Of a DNA stretch of 64,000 nt, positions 13,801 to 26,600 are shown one piece after another (within the stretch, counting starts at the first letter, position 1; each line of letters starts with the position of its first letter). Both the position numbers and the translations under genes were made by a program. The notes below the pieces were generated by a model, which had not been told where the DNA came from, made no database searches, and saw nothing but the letters and a program-made list of their open reading frames with translations. The stretch spans positions 4,253 through 68,252 of the forward strand of contig DF236983.1 of NCBI GenBank assembly GCA_000708835.1, read 5' to 3'. The stretch is from Klebsormidium nitens. Its lineage: Eukaryota > Streptophyta > Klebsormidiophyceae > Klebsormidiales > Klebsormidiaceae.

Positions 13801-16460
13801 GAGTTCAACTCAATGAGCAAGGCGAGTGCGTGACAGAGTAGCAAATATGCCGCTGCCTACCACCCCCGACAAAAGATTCGCTCTGAAGGTGCGTCGAACA
13901 ACGCCAACAAGAACTGAATTGGACAACAGAACTGTGGTTCCCTTGTCTGTAAGTGCATCTAAGGAAAGGACAGAGAGGGGAGCGATTGACTACCTTTGCC
14001 GTAGACGACCAGGCGCATCAGGTTTGCGGAGTAATGGGCGGTGTAAAACTTGATGAGCTCGTCTCGCGTGTTCTTCCCGCACGCTTTTGGCTGGACATCC
14101 AGCGTCTCCAGGCTGCCTGCCATTGAAGGGAAGGTCCAAGATTCTAACAAGGGGACCCTAGAAAAACGAGGGCTCGCAGTGTCCAATATCAGCAAAAGCC
14201 TCTCTTGTCAAACCGGAATAGACCGACTGATAATGCGGGAAGCAGAGACAGGAGCCGCAACGCGAGCGCTCTTAGTGAGTTAAAACGGGTCTGAGGATGG
14301 GCGACGCAACCCACCTGTGCCAAACTTGTGGAAGGGGTTGCTCTCCTTGCTGAGGTGCTTCTGCAGCTGGTTGAAGCGCCATGCGTCGCTCGTCAGGTTC
14401 TTGCTGTTCTCTGCAGTAACAAACGGACTGAGGATGAGGGCCAGGCTGATGCCAGTCAGCGTCTTAAGCGCTCATCCTTCCAAAAGATTCCAAAAGAGGT
14501 AGATAAACCAAGAAGGACTACCAACTGTTATAGTGGAAGTGAAGAGACCAGCCGCCTGCTCGCTCGTCCTCCCAAAAGCGAAGAGTTTCTTGCAAGGCAT
14601 GCCCCAAGTGCAATAGATGCTTTGAAACCAGCATTCCGAAGTGGAGATCGGAAATCCGATCGTTAAAGCCCACTTGCTATTCCAGGAACAGCAGTACAAT
14701 CAACACGAGGGTTTCACGACACGCCAACCAAATCTCGACAGATCTCTTGCTCACTCATACACAAGGCCAAGGCAAGTGAAGTTGATGATTCGCTGACCTG
14801 AGTCCACAGCTTTCATCTCCCGTGAGGTTGCATCCTCTGAGAGCAGCGGCCCAATGAAGAACTGAGCGAAGCGGTCCAGGGCCTCCTCCAGAAACTCGGC
14901 GTTGACGTCGAAGTGGTAGTTGGTGTCCTCTGAGCTGGTGTATGCATTTGAGCGGCCGCCGTGCTGCACACGGGAAACGGCTTATCAGACAAGTGGTGCA
15001 ATTTTTTGGGAGAACACGACACCTGAGATGTGTGGCGGAATTGGTGATATATATACACGTCTGAATGGAAATGGACTTTCAGCGACCAACTTAGGCTGCA
15101 TGCGGACAATGAATTGTCTCCTCTCAATCAACCAATCAAACCGCTTAGAGGGCCAGCGTTGGACAGTAGCTCCAGCTTATGAAAGCAAGCTGCGGCTTGA
15201 GTTCCACACTTATCCGGGCGTTCAGAACATTGATCTGTAAACCCCGCTTGATAGCATTCAAAATCTAATATCCACCTTACACAAGCTCGGAAAGGACGAG
15301 CCCAATGATGATTCTGAAGCAGAGCAAAAGTCAATATTTCAACAGGACATACAGAAGAAAAGTGCACGAGCAGGAGAGAAGGAACAACTGATTCCTGGAA
15401 AACCCACTGGCTTGTAAGACCCACTGGCTATGAAGGATCAATAACACAGGACTGGAGATGTGCTCTAGCGTTATACCCTGCTATCAGAAAAGAGACAGAA
15501 TATCCAAGATGGGGGCTGACCTCTGTCAAGTACTTGGAGTAGCTGTCTTCTTCTGGATACTTGGCGCTTGAGTAGAACAACATGTGCTCTGCGGAAGTGA
15601 GGCACCAATCAGAATGTTGGAGGCCGCCTACAGATTCCAAACCTCTCAGTAATTCTGAAATCTGTCAATCCTGCCATCGATGACTTGCACCCACCCTGCG
15701 GTTTGCTGTTGAAGAAAGCTTGTGAGTCTCTCTAGCCCAAGCAGTGTTTATAGATGGATTGACTGCACTTCCTGCAACAATGGAAGCGCCATTGGAAAGC
15801 CAGAACACTGAGAATGGATAATTGTGGAAATAGGCTGCCCAATACTTTGATGAAGAGGTGGTGGTCCATCACTAATCGACTGATCCCCTACTTTTCTATG
15901 CCAGACCCCTTACAGTATTGCTAGGATCCTAATCCCATTGACACTTCCAACTCACCAAGGAAGTGAGCGAGCCCAGAAAGGTCAGGAGGGTCAAGGAAGT
16001 AGCCCGCTTTCACGTCCATGGCCGCCGCCGCCTAAGGTGGGAGATGAGAGCGCCAAAGTCAGAAAGTGGTGGTGCATGTACATTGATTGACAGGAGTTCG
16101 TGTCTAGAACAACTGATTGCGCGCTTCCAGGGGTTTCTAACCAACTCCAACCTGACCAACATTTTAGCCACAAGAGAGTGTTGACCACCACTCCAAACTG
16201 ACAACCTTGCTCTGCATGGCGTGTAATTTCAATTGCCAACATAATTTATTTGGCTCATTCAGGTGACGAATCAAAAGAACTTTAGTTTTCAGAAACTGGT
16301 GATTTGCACGAGCGCTCTTGTTTGCCCTCCAGAGTCTCACCTTGTCGGTTTCTGGGTCGCTGATGAGAAGCGCTTGCAGCTCATTCTCTAGCCGCACCCA
16401 CCGGTATGCGCGCTTGTCGCTACGGGGCTGGAGGACCACGCCATCCTTGACCTCAACCAT
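1843..16460 (-). CDS. M16 zinc metallopeptidase, insulin-degrading-enzyme type (20 exons)
   Basis: An inverzincin that degrades short peptides inside a closed chamber. Its plant relative is peroxisomal. Coding exons: 16341-16460, 15956-16031, 15521-15588, 14798-14963, 14315-14410, 13994-14116, 13473-13585, 12598-12760, 8879-9057, 8467-8553, 8026-8129, 7318-7516, 6655-6844, 6141-6307, 5437-5638, 4794-4996, 4172-4300, 3263-3370, 2748-2870, 1843-2283. They join in frame to 1018 residues, the family's usual length. The zinc motif HFLEH is at residues 63-67, with Glu66 as the general base and the third ligand Glu144 in AVDSE. The C-terminal half keeps [11 protein letters not shown], whose Arg and Tyr bind substrate in human IDE. 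A Gly/Ser/Glu-rich insertion of roughly 60-70 residues sits near the C-terminus, which ends SAL, close to but not matching a canonical peroxisomal signal. The end of exon 17 and start of exon 18 are the least certain joins (a GC donor is an alternative). It is divergent from the PDI-like gene. Confidence 0.93.
5085..5300. repeat. Weak echoes of exon 16 sequence in the neighbouring intron
   Basis: Within the intron between M16 exons 15 and 16, the strings GGTTGCAGCGTCGCCTC (about 5098-5114) and GGTTGCAGCGTCGTGAGC (about 5277-5294) resemble exon-16 sequence CTGCTGCAGCGTCGCCTCC near 4936-4954. The match is short and could include chance, so this is weaker than the other echoes. Confidence 0.4.
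5853..5912 (-). repeat. Degenerate copy of the exon-15 acceptor boundary (exon echo)
   Basis: On the minus strand this intronic stretch reads [14 protein letters not shown], beside the true exon-15 start [15 protein letters not shown] (minus strand, near 5600-5638). The DNA around TCCTTCTTC (5622 in the exon, 5881 here) stays alignable into the intron side, including the CGGCGG tract before the acceptor. The offset is about 259 bp. It has no usable acceptor and is not counted as an exon. Confidence 0.65.
9058..12597 (-). other. Longest intron of the M16 gene (3.5 kb), no nested gene seen
   Basis: Intron 8 is about ten times longer than most introns of the gene. On either strand it carries only short open frames with no family resemblance. 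A short direct repeat (GACGGCATCACAG) occurs near 10001-10045. Its exon-8-proximal end carries the echo described at 12464-13025. A decayed mobile element could account for the length, but I see no terminal repeats or transposase. Confidence 0.6.
12464..13025 (-). repeat. Local duplication of both ends of exon 8 (exon echoes)
   Basis: True exon 8 is 12598-12760. Upstream in gene order (about 12870-13020) lies an in-frame diverged copy of its start and preceding intron. It reads [15 protein letters not shown] against the real [16 protein letters not shown], offset 156 bp (52 codons), and the frame stays open across both copies. Downstream (about 12464-12530) is a copy of its end: GCGCAAAGGAGCTGCCGT at 12505 against GCGCAAAGAGGCTGCCGT at 12613, offset 108 bp. 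Both are called non-coding because the acceptor or donor is degraded and the family sequence needs only one copy. Confidence 0.75.
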
Positions 16461-17668
16461 CCTGACAGCAACACAATTTTACAACCACAGCGAAGGGTGA
16501 CACTGAGAAGAGCAGGCATAAAAGTGCTTGTAATCCGTGCGATAGCGAGGGTGGTCTACAAATTAATAAAGACCGTATATCGCAGATGTCGGGTGGTCTA
16601 CAAAATTGGGATCCCCGGGCGGTTGTCACAGGGAAGTACCGGGCACACTAAAAACCTAGGATAGAGTGACCGCCACACACCCTAATGTCACTGGGAAGTG
16701 CCCGGTTGTCACTCGGTTGCCCGCGAGACCCTAATGTCACAGGGAGGGCCCGGTTGCTTCCCGGGCGGTACGCGAGACCCTAATGCTAGTGGACTTGCAA
16801 TGCTGGTTGAACCCGGGGCAAGCCGCCGCGAACCACCACCCCACTCCCTCCAAAAAGGGGCGCCGCCCTTATGTACTGCAATTGAGACGGTCGCGGCGAG
16901 CAACTTTGTGGGTCGACACGGACCCGTTGCGCTATCGGACCGTGCATTGGATATCGTACGGTGCGCGATGCAACCGCGGTCCAACCCTCTTGTCAAATGT
17001 GCCATTTCGCACGGTCTTGACAATTTTGTCGGGAGCATCGACATCTGCGATATATGGTTTTAATTAATTTGTCCGGTCGTCGATCATCGCATGGAAATAA
17101 GCCACTTTTCTTACTCGAGAAGAGAGGAGGGAATTGGAGGCCCTAGCTAGGCTCTACACAGCAAGAAGCTTGCATACCTACACAGTGACAGACGCTTGCA
17201 TACATACCGTGCACAGTCAACGGTGGCCTGGTGGCCAGCCAATAATTTCCGCTTATATCAGCATTTTATACTCCCATATAGCTTTCTTTTATACGTGAAT
17301 ATAAAGCACGACTGCCCTGACAAAAGATGGACATTTCACGTGATCGACCTGCAAGTCCCTAAGTCGAAGTGAACTCGAATATTGACCCAGGTTGTGTGTT
17401 TCTCGTCATTGTCGTACCAGTAGCTACCGTACTAGCTGGAATTTAAAAATCATAGATCTATAACAGTGCAAAGAAGAAATGGGTTGCCTAGACTTGCCTA
17501 GCATTCGAGGTTCCTGCCCATCAATGATTCAATGGCATCATTCAAAAGCAGGAAAGGGAGTTCGCCATCTGCGTGATGGCAGAGGCACTTGGCTGAATAA
17601 GTTTGATTCCTTCACATGAGGAGGACTGTTTGGGAGCCAGCAAGCCGTATAGCACAGCAACGGGCTCC
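16461..17668. promoter_or_regulatory. Shared divergent upstream region of the M16 and PDI-like genes
   Basis: About 1.2 kb separates the start codons of two genes transcribed away from each other, so both promoters must lie here. The M16 side is occupied by short direct repeats (16549-16789). No clear TATA box or other assignable factor site stands out. Confidence 0.6.
16549..16789. repeat. Cluster of short direct repeats upstream of the M16 gene
   Basis: GGGTGGTCTACAAA-type copies occur at about 16549 and 16591. They are followed by a roughly 49-bp tandem unit beginning CCCTAATGTCAC at about 16680, 16729 and (truncated, CCCTAATGCTAG) 16778. Units contain GGGA and GCCCGGTTG blocks and end GCGAGA. 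They lie about 100-330 bp before the M16 start codon and could be regulatory or an unstable minisatellite. Confidence 0.6.
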
Positions 17669-20600
17669 ATGGAGGGACGGCGCTCTTTGCGCATTGCGCT
17701 CCTTTGCATTGCCTCCTTGTGTATGCAGTTCTCAATGGCTACCACCACTAAACTGTATACAGATACAGAAAGGTGAGCCATTTTTTTTATCAGTGGGCAA
17801 AGAGCAGACTGGGGGGCAATGCTGGGGTGTAATGTGTGGGATCTACTGTTGAGTGTGGTGGCGCCACAAGTTCTGGGCAATCCTTGCGAGACAAGAAGAT
17901 GTGTCCGCTGTGCAGGTTCTGCAGACGTTACATCGTTTCATGGACCACTGAAAACTAATAAACTGTGCTCATATACCTGCTGGAAACATATAAATGTACT
18001 GACTACTTTTCTCCCAGTGGTTGCTGGAGATCTTGTTCCTTCTTCCCAGCGAGGTCTTCTTACATCATTTCCTTTCGGCGCGCAGATGTTTAGCGGGATT
18101 AAGACCTTTCCAGTTGTGAACTCCACATCATCTCCTAGAAAAGCACTTAGTGAGGACAGTTGCTCGAGGTCGTGCGGGGCATGAAGTGGCCCTACTTCTG
18201 ATAAGCTTGTACTTGGATCCAGGGTGCACTTGTTCGAAACGGCGGAAGAGTTCAACACTGCAGTCGTAGAGAGCGACGATCGGGTCTGGCTGGTGAGTCT
18301 CTTGCCTTCCTCTCATGTCTATATCTGCATTGATTGTCAGTTCATGGTGGTAATTAGTCTTCTGGGTCACCTTGCCCCTCAATGTGGCCATGTAAACATG
18401 CTGCGCGTCCCAGAGGGAGAGTTGACGGCTGGTCAAATGTGTTGCTAGTGAATTGAAAGCCTCCTGCACGTTCCAAGTCAGGCACAGGGATATATCTCAC
18501 CCTTGGTGCTATCTGTCCCTTTTGCAAATGTGCGCTGGAGTACTGCTCTTTCAGGGCTGATAACAATATCCAAGTTACATGACAAATAAAGGAGAAAAGG
18601 ACTGATGTTGGAGGGTTTTCAACGTACTGAATCTAGTGTATGTGCACAGGTCAACTTTTTTGCAGACGACTGTGACAATTGTATCCTGGTGAGTCACGCA
18701 TGCTCTAGCCCACCGGTATGTCCATATGACTCGTACATAACTTCGTCATTCCAGCTCCTTATATGTCAGGCGCAATTTGGACAGGGCAGTACTTCGTATG
18801 TGCATATACTGACAGACTAAGAATTACCTATGACAAGGTCTGTTTCGAAGAGAAACCGGCAAGAAGCGGAATATTCGAGAATATTCAGTCAGAGTAATTA
18901 TTCCTCTACCAGCCCCGGTACAGGCTTCCTTGATCTTGTCAAAGTGAAGACAGTGATAGACATTGTTTAGTTCTTAACTGAAGCTTTCTCTGGTCGCAGT
19001 TGGCCACCCAGGTCCCAAAGATCGCGGAAAAACTGGACGGTTTTGTGGAGGTGAGTGAGCGTACTCAGATTTTCAAGGTGCTCTCGTCTTGGAGTGACGA
19101 CAATGCAAAGGTCTCGGAGTCAATGGAGACGGGATGCTCTTGAATTTGAGCTGAGCGCCTTACCATACGACACCGCTTACTCAATCTGTTGATGCGCTGC
19201 AAGTGACATAGACGCCCCAACGAGATATCTGCAAGTTGACCTGTCTAAGTTGCTTATCTACAGGTCGGGGCAGTCAACTGTACTCAGGTGCCGATCGTAT
19301 GTGGGGCCACAGGAATCAAGGTACTGGAAGGTCACCCTATAGGGGTCAAGGTCACCTTCATCACCTGACCTTACACCCAGATATCAAGTGACCTGACTCC
19401 TTGCACCAACGACTTTTCCTTTGACTCAGATTACTTTATATGCAGCAGCTTTGTGAAACTCTGCAACAAGTGCGATGATGCTCCGTTTTCTAAGAGTCAT
19501 CCGCAATGACTCCTGCTAGTGATTATTCTGCGGTCGAAAATCTTGAAATAGAAACTCTTCTACTCTCCTGCAGTTCCTGCCTTCGCTGAAGGTGTTCGAC
19601 TGGGAAGTCAAAGAGAACCCGTACACAGGGGTGCCTTACAAGGTAGGGCCATGATCTCACCAACTTCTGAACGACAAGTTCGTCTATGCAGCGCTCAAAA
19701 TAAGGTTACTCGGAGTCCAGTAGAGATCGATGAGCCTGCCGCCGAGATGTGCGTCTCAGAATGGATACTACGAACCAGGTCCACTTTCGGTACATATTCA
19801 GACTGGTTTTATTCATTTTTGATGAGACTGCTCCTGATCGCTTGTGCAGGAGCCTCCAAAAGAAGTGCTCAAAGATGGGGAAGTGGACCCCGCTGCCCTC
19901 GTCAAGCAGGTCAAAGGTAGAATAATCGGATTGGTTATGGAAAAAATCTGGTTTCCTGACTTGGACGTCACGTCAACAATCCTGCTCGTTCGCTTTTGCT
20001 TTGGACACATCTAACTCACTTGCCCCGCTTTGAGAACATGTTTGGTGTTTGTTGAAAAAGGTCTGACTCCAGAGAGTGTGCGAAGCTTGATCTGACGCGG
20101 GGCTTGGAAGGCGGTTGGGCTTGAAGGGTCGGCTCTTGGATGAATGCGCCCCAGTGAGGTGTTGTCAAACTCGTTTGTATATTCGGCACAGGCTTCGTTC
20201 CAGACGCCTTTGTTCGACAAGTTGCGAGCGGCTCGGCCGAGGCAGAGCAGCTCTTTCAGGAGACTGGGATCCCAAAGGTTGGTGGAATAATTTGGACACC
20301 TCAAATGGACCATCTTGATCAAACGGAGGATGAGATAGTGCTTGCAGCACACCGTATTTGCAGCTTTTGTCTAAGCTTTTCGCAAGGACGTTCAAGAGCG
20401 GTGGCTTCTCGGAAGTAGCCGTGTTGCTTCTCAGGTTTCCTGTCGCTGCGAGGATCGTACGTAAAGTCGTTTTTCCAATCGGCCAATTCGTTTCCTGTCG
20501 TTTCGATGCTGCAGGGCAGAATACAGTTGCCGAGGCCCGCCGCTTTTGGATGCTTACCCCCAGTGCTGCTCCTTCGCAGGTTCTCTTTCTGTCCACGAAG

Positions 20601-23600
20601 GATAAGCCGTCAGCCCTTCTCAAGGCGCTGTCACTCCGATACCGGTGAGCTTACGGCTCGTTATCCGTTAGGCGCTGTCGTCATTTAAATGCTCGCTCCA
20701 GACGTGACGGCGGGAGTGCTGAAAGTTTGTTACGGCCTAGTTCGTTGATTTTATTGCACCGCATAAGGCCCCAATCAGGTTCGCCTAGGGACGACCTCCT
20801 TCCAGATTGTATCCTGGACATTATTTAAGCGGTCTACCAGACTTGTTGACGACACTCTTGCGACATACCTCCAGTTCGAAACAGGCTGTTACACCGTAAG
20901 TCCGAGGAAAAAGCTTGTTCGTGAAGTCAATGGTTCTACAAGCAGAAACGTCGTACTCTGAAAAGGAACAGTCTGCCGTTCGTACTTGCAGAGAGCGTCT
21001 CGAGTTTCTCTTTGGATCCTCCACGGACGAGGAGCTACTACAGAAGCTGCCAGCAGGAAGCGAAGGCCAAGACTCGCTGTTCGTGATCAAGGTAAACTTG
21101 TTAGTAGCAGTCCTAGGCCCGCTCGTTTTTCTGCCCAGCTGAAGGTGTAAAGCTAGAGGGTCTGCCGAAGTTGCAAATTCACCCTTTTAGCAGCTCGCTT
21201 GTCTCACCGCCCGGGCTCTTTCCACAGCGCAGAAAGCAGTTCGGAGACTCTATCAGGCTCTGTACATTGAAGAGAAACGGATGACGAACCTGGGCCTAAG
21301 TCTCCTCTCTTAGAAGATTTTCGAAACCGGTCAGGCCAGGAGTCGACGGCCTCTCTTTTCTTTCTTACGCTCAGCCCGGAGGCGAGACCCTCCTCCACGA
21401 CGGCCCGCTCAAGAAGGACGCTCTCACTGAGTTCCTCTCCGCGCACGCCATCGAGCGCCCACCAAAGGCCCCTCGCGCTGCGCCCGCAAGTGAGGACGAC
21501 ATCGCAATCGACGAAACGCCGTCGCGCACTGGGCACCTCACAGCGCTGAACGCGTCCGGGTTCGAGCAAGAGGTGTTCAAAGTGGAGGCTGCGTGGGTGG
21601 TCGCTTTCTTCCGGGAGCCGTGTGAGGAGCAGTATGAGCAGTGGGGGGAGGCCAGCCTGCCTCTGTCCGGACAGGTGCCCATCTGCCTGGTCAAGTTTCC
21701 TGGCCGTCAATGCTCCTTGCGCTGATGCAACCTTCCTTCTTCTGTTCCAACGTACGCGCAAGTGTCCACAGGAATTAGCATGTTGATCGCGCTCTGTGCA
21801 AGAAGTCAGCCATACTTGTTGAGCGGGAAGACAGCCACCAGAAAACTTAATCAGACCTTTAAACACTCACAATCTGAGCACTGTATTGATTAAAATCAAG
21901 CTCATGAAACGATATTGTTAGAGTTCTGGCAAGCCCAGACGCAGAGTCCTTGACCCAAGCAGTCACGGGTTTGATTTGTAAATGAGTCTTCATGCCGTGT
22001 TCGATGTTTTTTCCTGCGGGCCGTACCGATCATCAACTCTGTCTCGCTTTGTTCGCAGGTGCGCCTTGGTACCTTCAACCTTTCCGCGCATCCAGAAGGC
22101 GAAAAGTAAGCGGTTTTTTACCCGTTCTACTCTGTGACGGTTCCTGCACCCGCTCTCTCAAGATGCTAATGTGCTTGTGTGCTTTTCATCCAGCCAGCTG
22201 GTTGCTTCGGTTGGCCGCCCTTCTACATCGTTATCCGACTTGTTAGTCAATGACCGCTTTTCTTATTTCCTTGGTGCACCTTGTTCTTCCGGGAGCGGAA
22301 AACTTTGGTCGCTCTTGGATTCGCTTCTTCGAAAGCCTGAAAGTCGTGTCGCTTTTTCAAGCCCCTCGCATTCGGCCGCAGGTTTTGGGCGGACGCGGCC
22401 TCGGGGGCGCATCTGACCGCCAAGGACTGCCTCCGAGTTTTGAGCTACCCGTTTGGGGAGGACAAGGAGGAGGGCACTGCCGAAGTGAGCTCCATCTTTT
22501 TACTCTGAATACATTGTGTGCTTTGACCCTGGGGCCCAACATCTCAGAAGCAAACAGATTCGGCTCCCTAGCTTTGGCAACAGGCTCCAGCCATCAGTTG
22601 GAGCTGTTCTTGAACGTTAAACACCTTGAAGCCTTTCTCACTCTGCTAGACAGGATACCAATACTATGTAGCTTTCATCCTATGCCTTGACGGGTTTGAT
22701 GGCCGTTAAAATCAGCCTCATCCTGGCATTGAACTTGGCTTTTCTGCTCTAAAAGGATGTCATTTATTGGACCACACGTACTTTAGTTGACACGAGAGCA
22801 TGAAGAAGTCGAGCCCTAAAGCTACCTTGCGGATCCTGCCGTTCATCCGCACAAAAGTAGCCGTCACAGGAAAGGGAACCAAGATTGGCCCACTTTTTTG
22901 CTGCGCAGCTGTACGAGGGGCCTCTGGAGGGCAAGGCGCTGTACAAGTTTGGGCTGGACAGCGTGCCCGATTTTGTGACGCCACTGGAGTCCAACGAGGC
23001 CCTGGACGTGTTCTTGTCGCGGGAGCAGTGGAAACCAAAGGTGCGCCCTGCAGTTAGGATTGAGAACGTCCGTTCGCAGGATGATGAACGGCTGAATTCG
23101 TGCAGACTCACGTATCTCTTTCTTTCTTATCGAAAATAAGTCGACTGTGTGCGCAACAATGTCCCCTCCAGAGCACGGCATACACAACTGACGGAACCAT
23201 GGGGCGTCGCAGATGTTGCTCTTCACTGCCAAGAAGGAGACCCCGGACATGTGGCGAGCGCTCGCTGCGCGTTTCCGAAACGCGATAGGCTTCGCTTTGG
23301 TAAGTTGCGGAACGGTTGCCGGCGTTGCATGACAGGGTTTCATAAGAGGGAGATTGTCAAGCAACGACGATCACGTTAGGCCCGTTCTCAAGCGGGTTGC
23401 CGGACGTGGTTCTCGCAAGTGCAAAACAGAAGAAAACCGACAGTGGCTTGTCTCAGTAGCGAGTGCTCTTGAACACGGAAGAGTCTCAGCAGCTCGAAAG
23501 CGGCGTTTGAAACAGTAGCCTAATAACGCCATTTGGATTCTGCTGAACGCATTCAAGGATTGGCCAGCTCGTTCAGGCAGATTCATCCTGACGGTCCACC

Positions 23601-26600
23601 TTTCTGGGCGCCCTTGCAGGTCCATGAAGATGACTCTGAACTCTTGGAGCGGCTGCGCATCACCAAGGTTCCGAAGGTGGGGTCCAAGCTCAGGCTGTCC
23701 GGTTTCCTCCGTTTTCTCGTTCCGCAACCTCCCGCGATTGCTTCTTCAAACAAGAGAGAGGAAGGATCTTTTCAGTTTATTACCGAAGCCGAGCTTTCGA
23801 TATGACCACCTTTTAAGCGGCGTCGCAAGCAGCGTTGGTCGCGCAGCGGCCCATCTGAAATTTTGTCGAAGACGCCGTCAGCTCCTACGAGGAACGATTG
23901 GCGAGCACCAAGACGTTCAGGCCCTTCACTTCCAGAAGCGGAATGAACGAAGATTGGCCATGTCTGATCCTTCATCTCAGATTACACTGGAATTAGAGAG
24001 CAGAGATTGCACCACCTTCACTCACGTTTCCTTCCCATTCCGGTTCAGGTGTTGACCATCTTCGCCCAGCCGAGCGAAGAGTCAGGCGAGCTTGGACTCT
24101 CCATCCAGCCCTTTCCCCGGGCTCTTAAGCACAGCAACCTAGCTATGTGGTGCCACCAGGTCAGTCGTTTGAATCAGAATGCTGAGCCCTAAACAGATAC
24201 CCGTGGGGTTGCAGCTTCTGCTTCTTTCGTGATGGTCTCAGTCCTGCTTGACTGTGGCACCGCTTCTGCCCTCCTTGTCTCATGTGAACAAGTTCCTAGA
24301 TAGCGAGTCTCTCATACTGAATTCGAATCCTATATCTTTTAAATGCAACAGATGTTCGTATGTTCTTGATAAGATTGTTTGCGGAGCGTGATTGGGTATC
24401 TTTACTTTAAATCATCCTTGCCACTTCCTTTTGACATTCTCTCTCCTCCTGTCAATTCGCAAGGAGCGTCGCTGGTTGACCATACGAGTTGTTGCCTTAG
24501 AGAAGAAGCCGAGTGGGGGCAAGAAGAAAGGGCGACTGAATGAAAAGCTTATTCGACATCACCAAACGTGGAGTCTGCCTTGTGCTGCAGATCTCAGCTA
24601 CTCTGGAGGCGACGAGAAGAAAGGGCGGTGCCGGCGCGCTTTCTGTACGTCAATTGACGAGCGACGAGGATTTCCAGCAGCAATGCGTGGACAAGGGGTA
24701 AGAAGTGGGAACCTTAAGGTTCCTGCCATCCATCAGATGAGTTACGGAACTGACTGTTATGCGAAGAGCGAAAAATAGAAGGACATTTTCTGATCCTTCT
24801 TGTCCTAGCTACTAATCGGGAGTGTCAAACATAGAAGCATGTGTTTAGGCTGGGGCTTGTGTGCTGCACGAATTCAATCTGTAAAGTTGACCAGCTGTGG
24901 TGGTCGCAATCTGCTGCAAAGCCTAGGCTGTGCGTTCGACGTGCTCAAAGGAAAGCACAATATCGTCATAAGAATCTGCAGAACCCAGGTGCAAGGCAGT
25001 TGGGCTGCTTGAAGTCGGCCTCTCAAAAAGGAAAAGCTCTTGACGTTTGTGCGTTTACCTTTCAGCCTTCACTTTGGGATTATCTGCTCTCAGCTCGGCA
25101 CGGAACGCGGCAACTGTTTACGTTGAAGCGCCTGAACGCTTTATGAACGTGCACCGCTCTTGTCGAATTACTACTGTTGTGACGTTGATCAGACTCGGCT
25201 TAACAACATATGACCTTTTACTATGAACCTGACGGTATGGACCAGCGAAGTTCCGCATATTTACAATTTCACGACTCTCCCGGTATCATACTTCTTCCAA
25301 CCTTGCCACGAGAAACGCTAGATCAATCTCGTCCCTCTTTGGCAGCATCTGCATCGTCGGTCTGTTGGACGGCTCCCAGGGGGATCCCTCCGGCCAAGTC
25401 GACACGCTCAAACAAGTTGCGCAGCTCAACCCGCTGGGGCCCGTCAGCTACGCCTGGGTTGACGTCACCTCCGCGCCCGGGTTCGCATACCAGTTGGGAC
25501 TGTCGCGGTCAGACGCGCCGACGGTGGTGCTCCTGAACGCGAAAAAGATGCGGTACGCGCGGCTGGAGGGGGCGTTCAACGTGCGGACGCTGACAGCGTT
25601 TGCGGACGGCGTGGTGTCCGGGAAGATTGGGGTGTCCAAGCTCGACGTGAGTGCGCGCTCTCCATCTTTTATACGCTGAGCGTCTGGCGGGCAAATATTG
25701 AGGGCGATGTTCTATGGGCTTAGGGTTTCTGCTTACGTGGTATTTAGGAGCTTAGACCCTTTGGGTACCGTTGGTGTCTGGCTGTCGCGCTGCAACAGTT
25801 ACCTTGGCTCGCACGGCACGTCTGGTTTAGATTAGGAAGGCAGGTATCCTTTATGAAGCTGATGCTTTCCTTGCAGCTTGACGAGCTAGGGCAAGTCCGT
25901 CATTGTTTTCTGTTTCTTTCGGTTCGGATTTACAAAGCCTTGCCCTCTGCGGTTGCCGTTAAATCCGTCATAATGGTGTTGCAATCGACCTTAATCAGTA
26001 GCCAAGGTAATTGCTAAATGCGTCGTGGATCTTTCAGATCCGTTGTCCAGATTGCTCACCTAGAAATTCCTGGTCACGCAATCTGCTCCTTCGCAGGCGC
26101 TGCCGACGTTTGCTGCTGCGCCCCCTGAGGACGAAGACGTCTCTGTCGAAGAGGTGGAGGAGGTAAGACTCCCATTACCGGCTACAGTCGAACGACGAGT
26201 GTCCTTTGCGTCACTTATTAGATGCAAATTTCAGAACAGTCTGCCGCTTCTGCGGTTCATAATTTATTAGAGATCAACAGCACAGCGTTACGCTAGTAGC
26301 TGGCCTGTCTAGACAGTTTGGTACAATAGTTTCTGGCTACCACAGACCCGGACAAAGTTGGTCAGAGCTCTCACTAACTTGAGTGCCAAGCACGTTGTCG
26401 GGAGAAAGCCGTAGAGCAAGCCTCAAAGTTCGTCAGAAAAGCACTCTACCTCTGAATCTGACGGTCAATGTGGGACCCAAACGACTAGATTTGTCTTACT
26501 TCATGCTGGACCCGTGTATCAGTCTGTCGGACTTGTTGATGGTTGATTCTTACTTCAGTCTACTGCGAAGTCCGCTTCAGAGATCTATATGCGGCAAAAC

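Noticed and set aside
21204-21866. 220-codon minus-strand open frame
   Set aside because: Antisense shadow of exon 11 of the PDI-like gene; composition is low-complexity and matches no family.
24495-24640. Possible exon echo before exon 18 of the PDI-like gene
   Set aside because: The shared string AAGAAGAAAGGGCG is short and low-complexity; no alignment extends beyond it.
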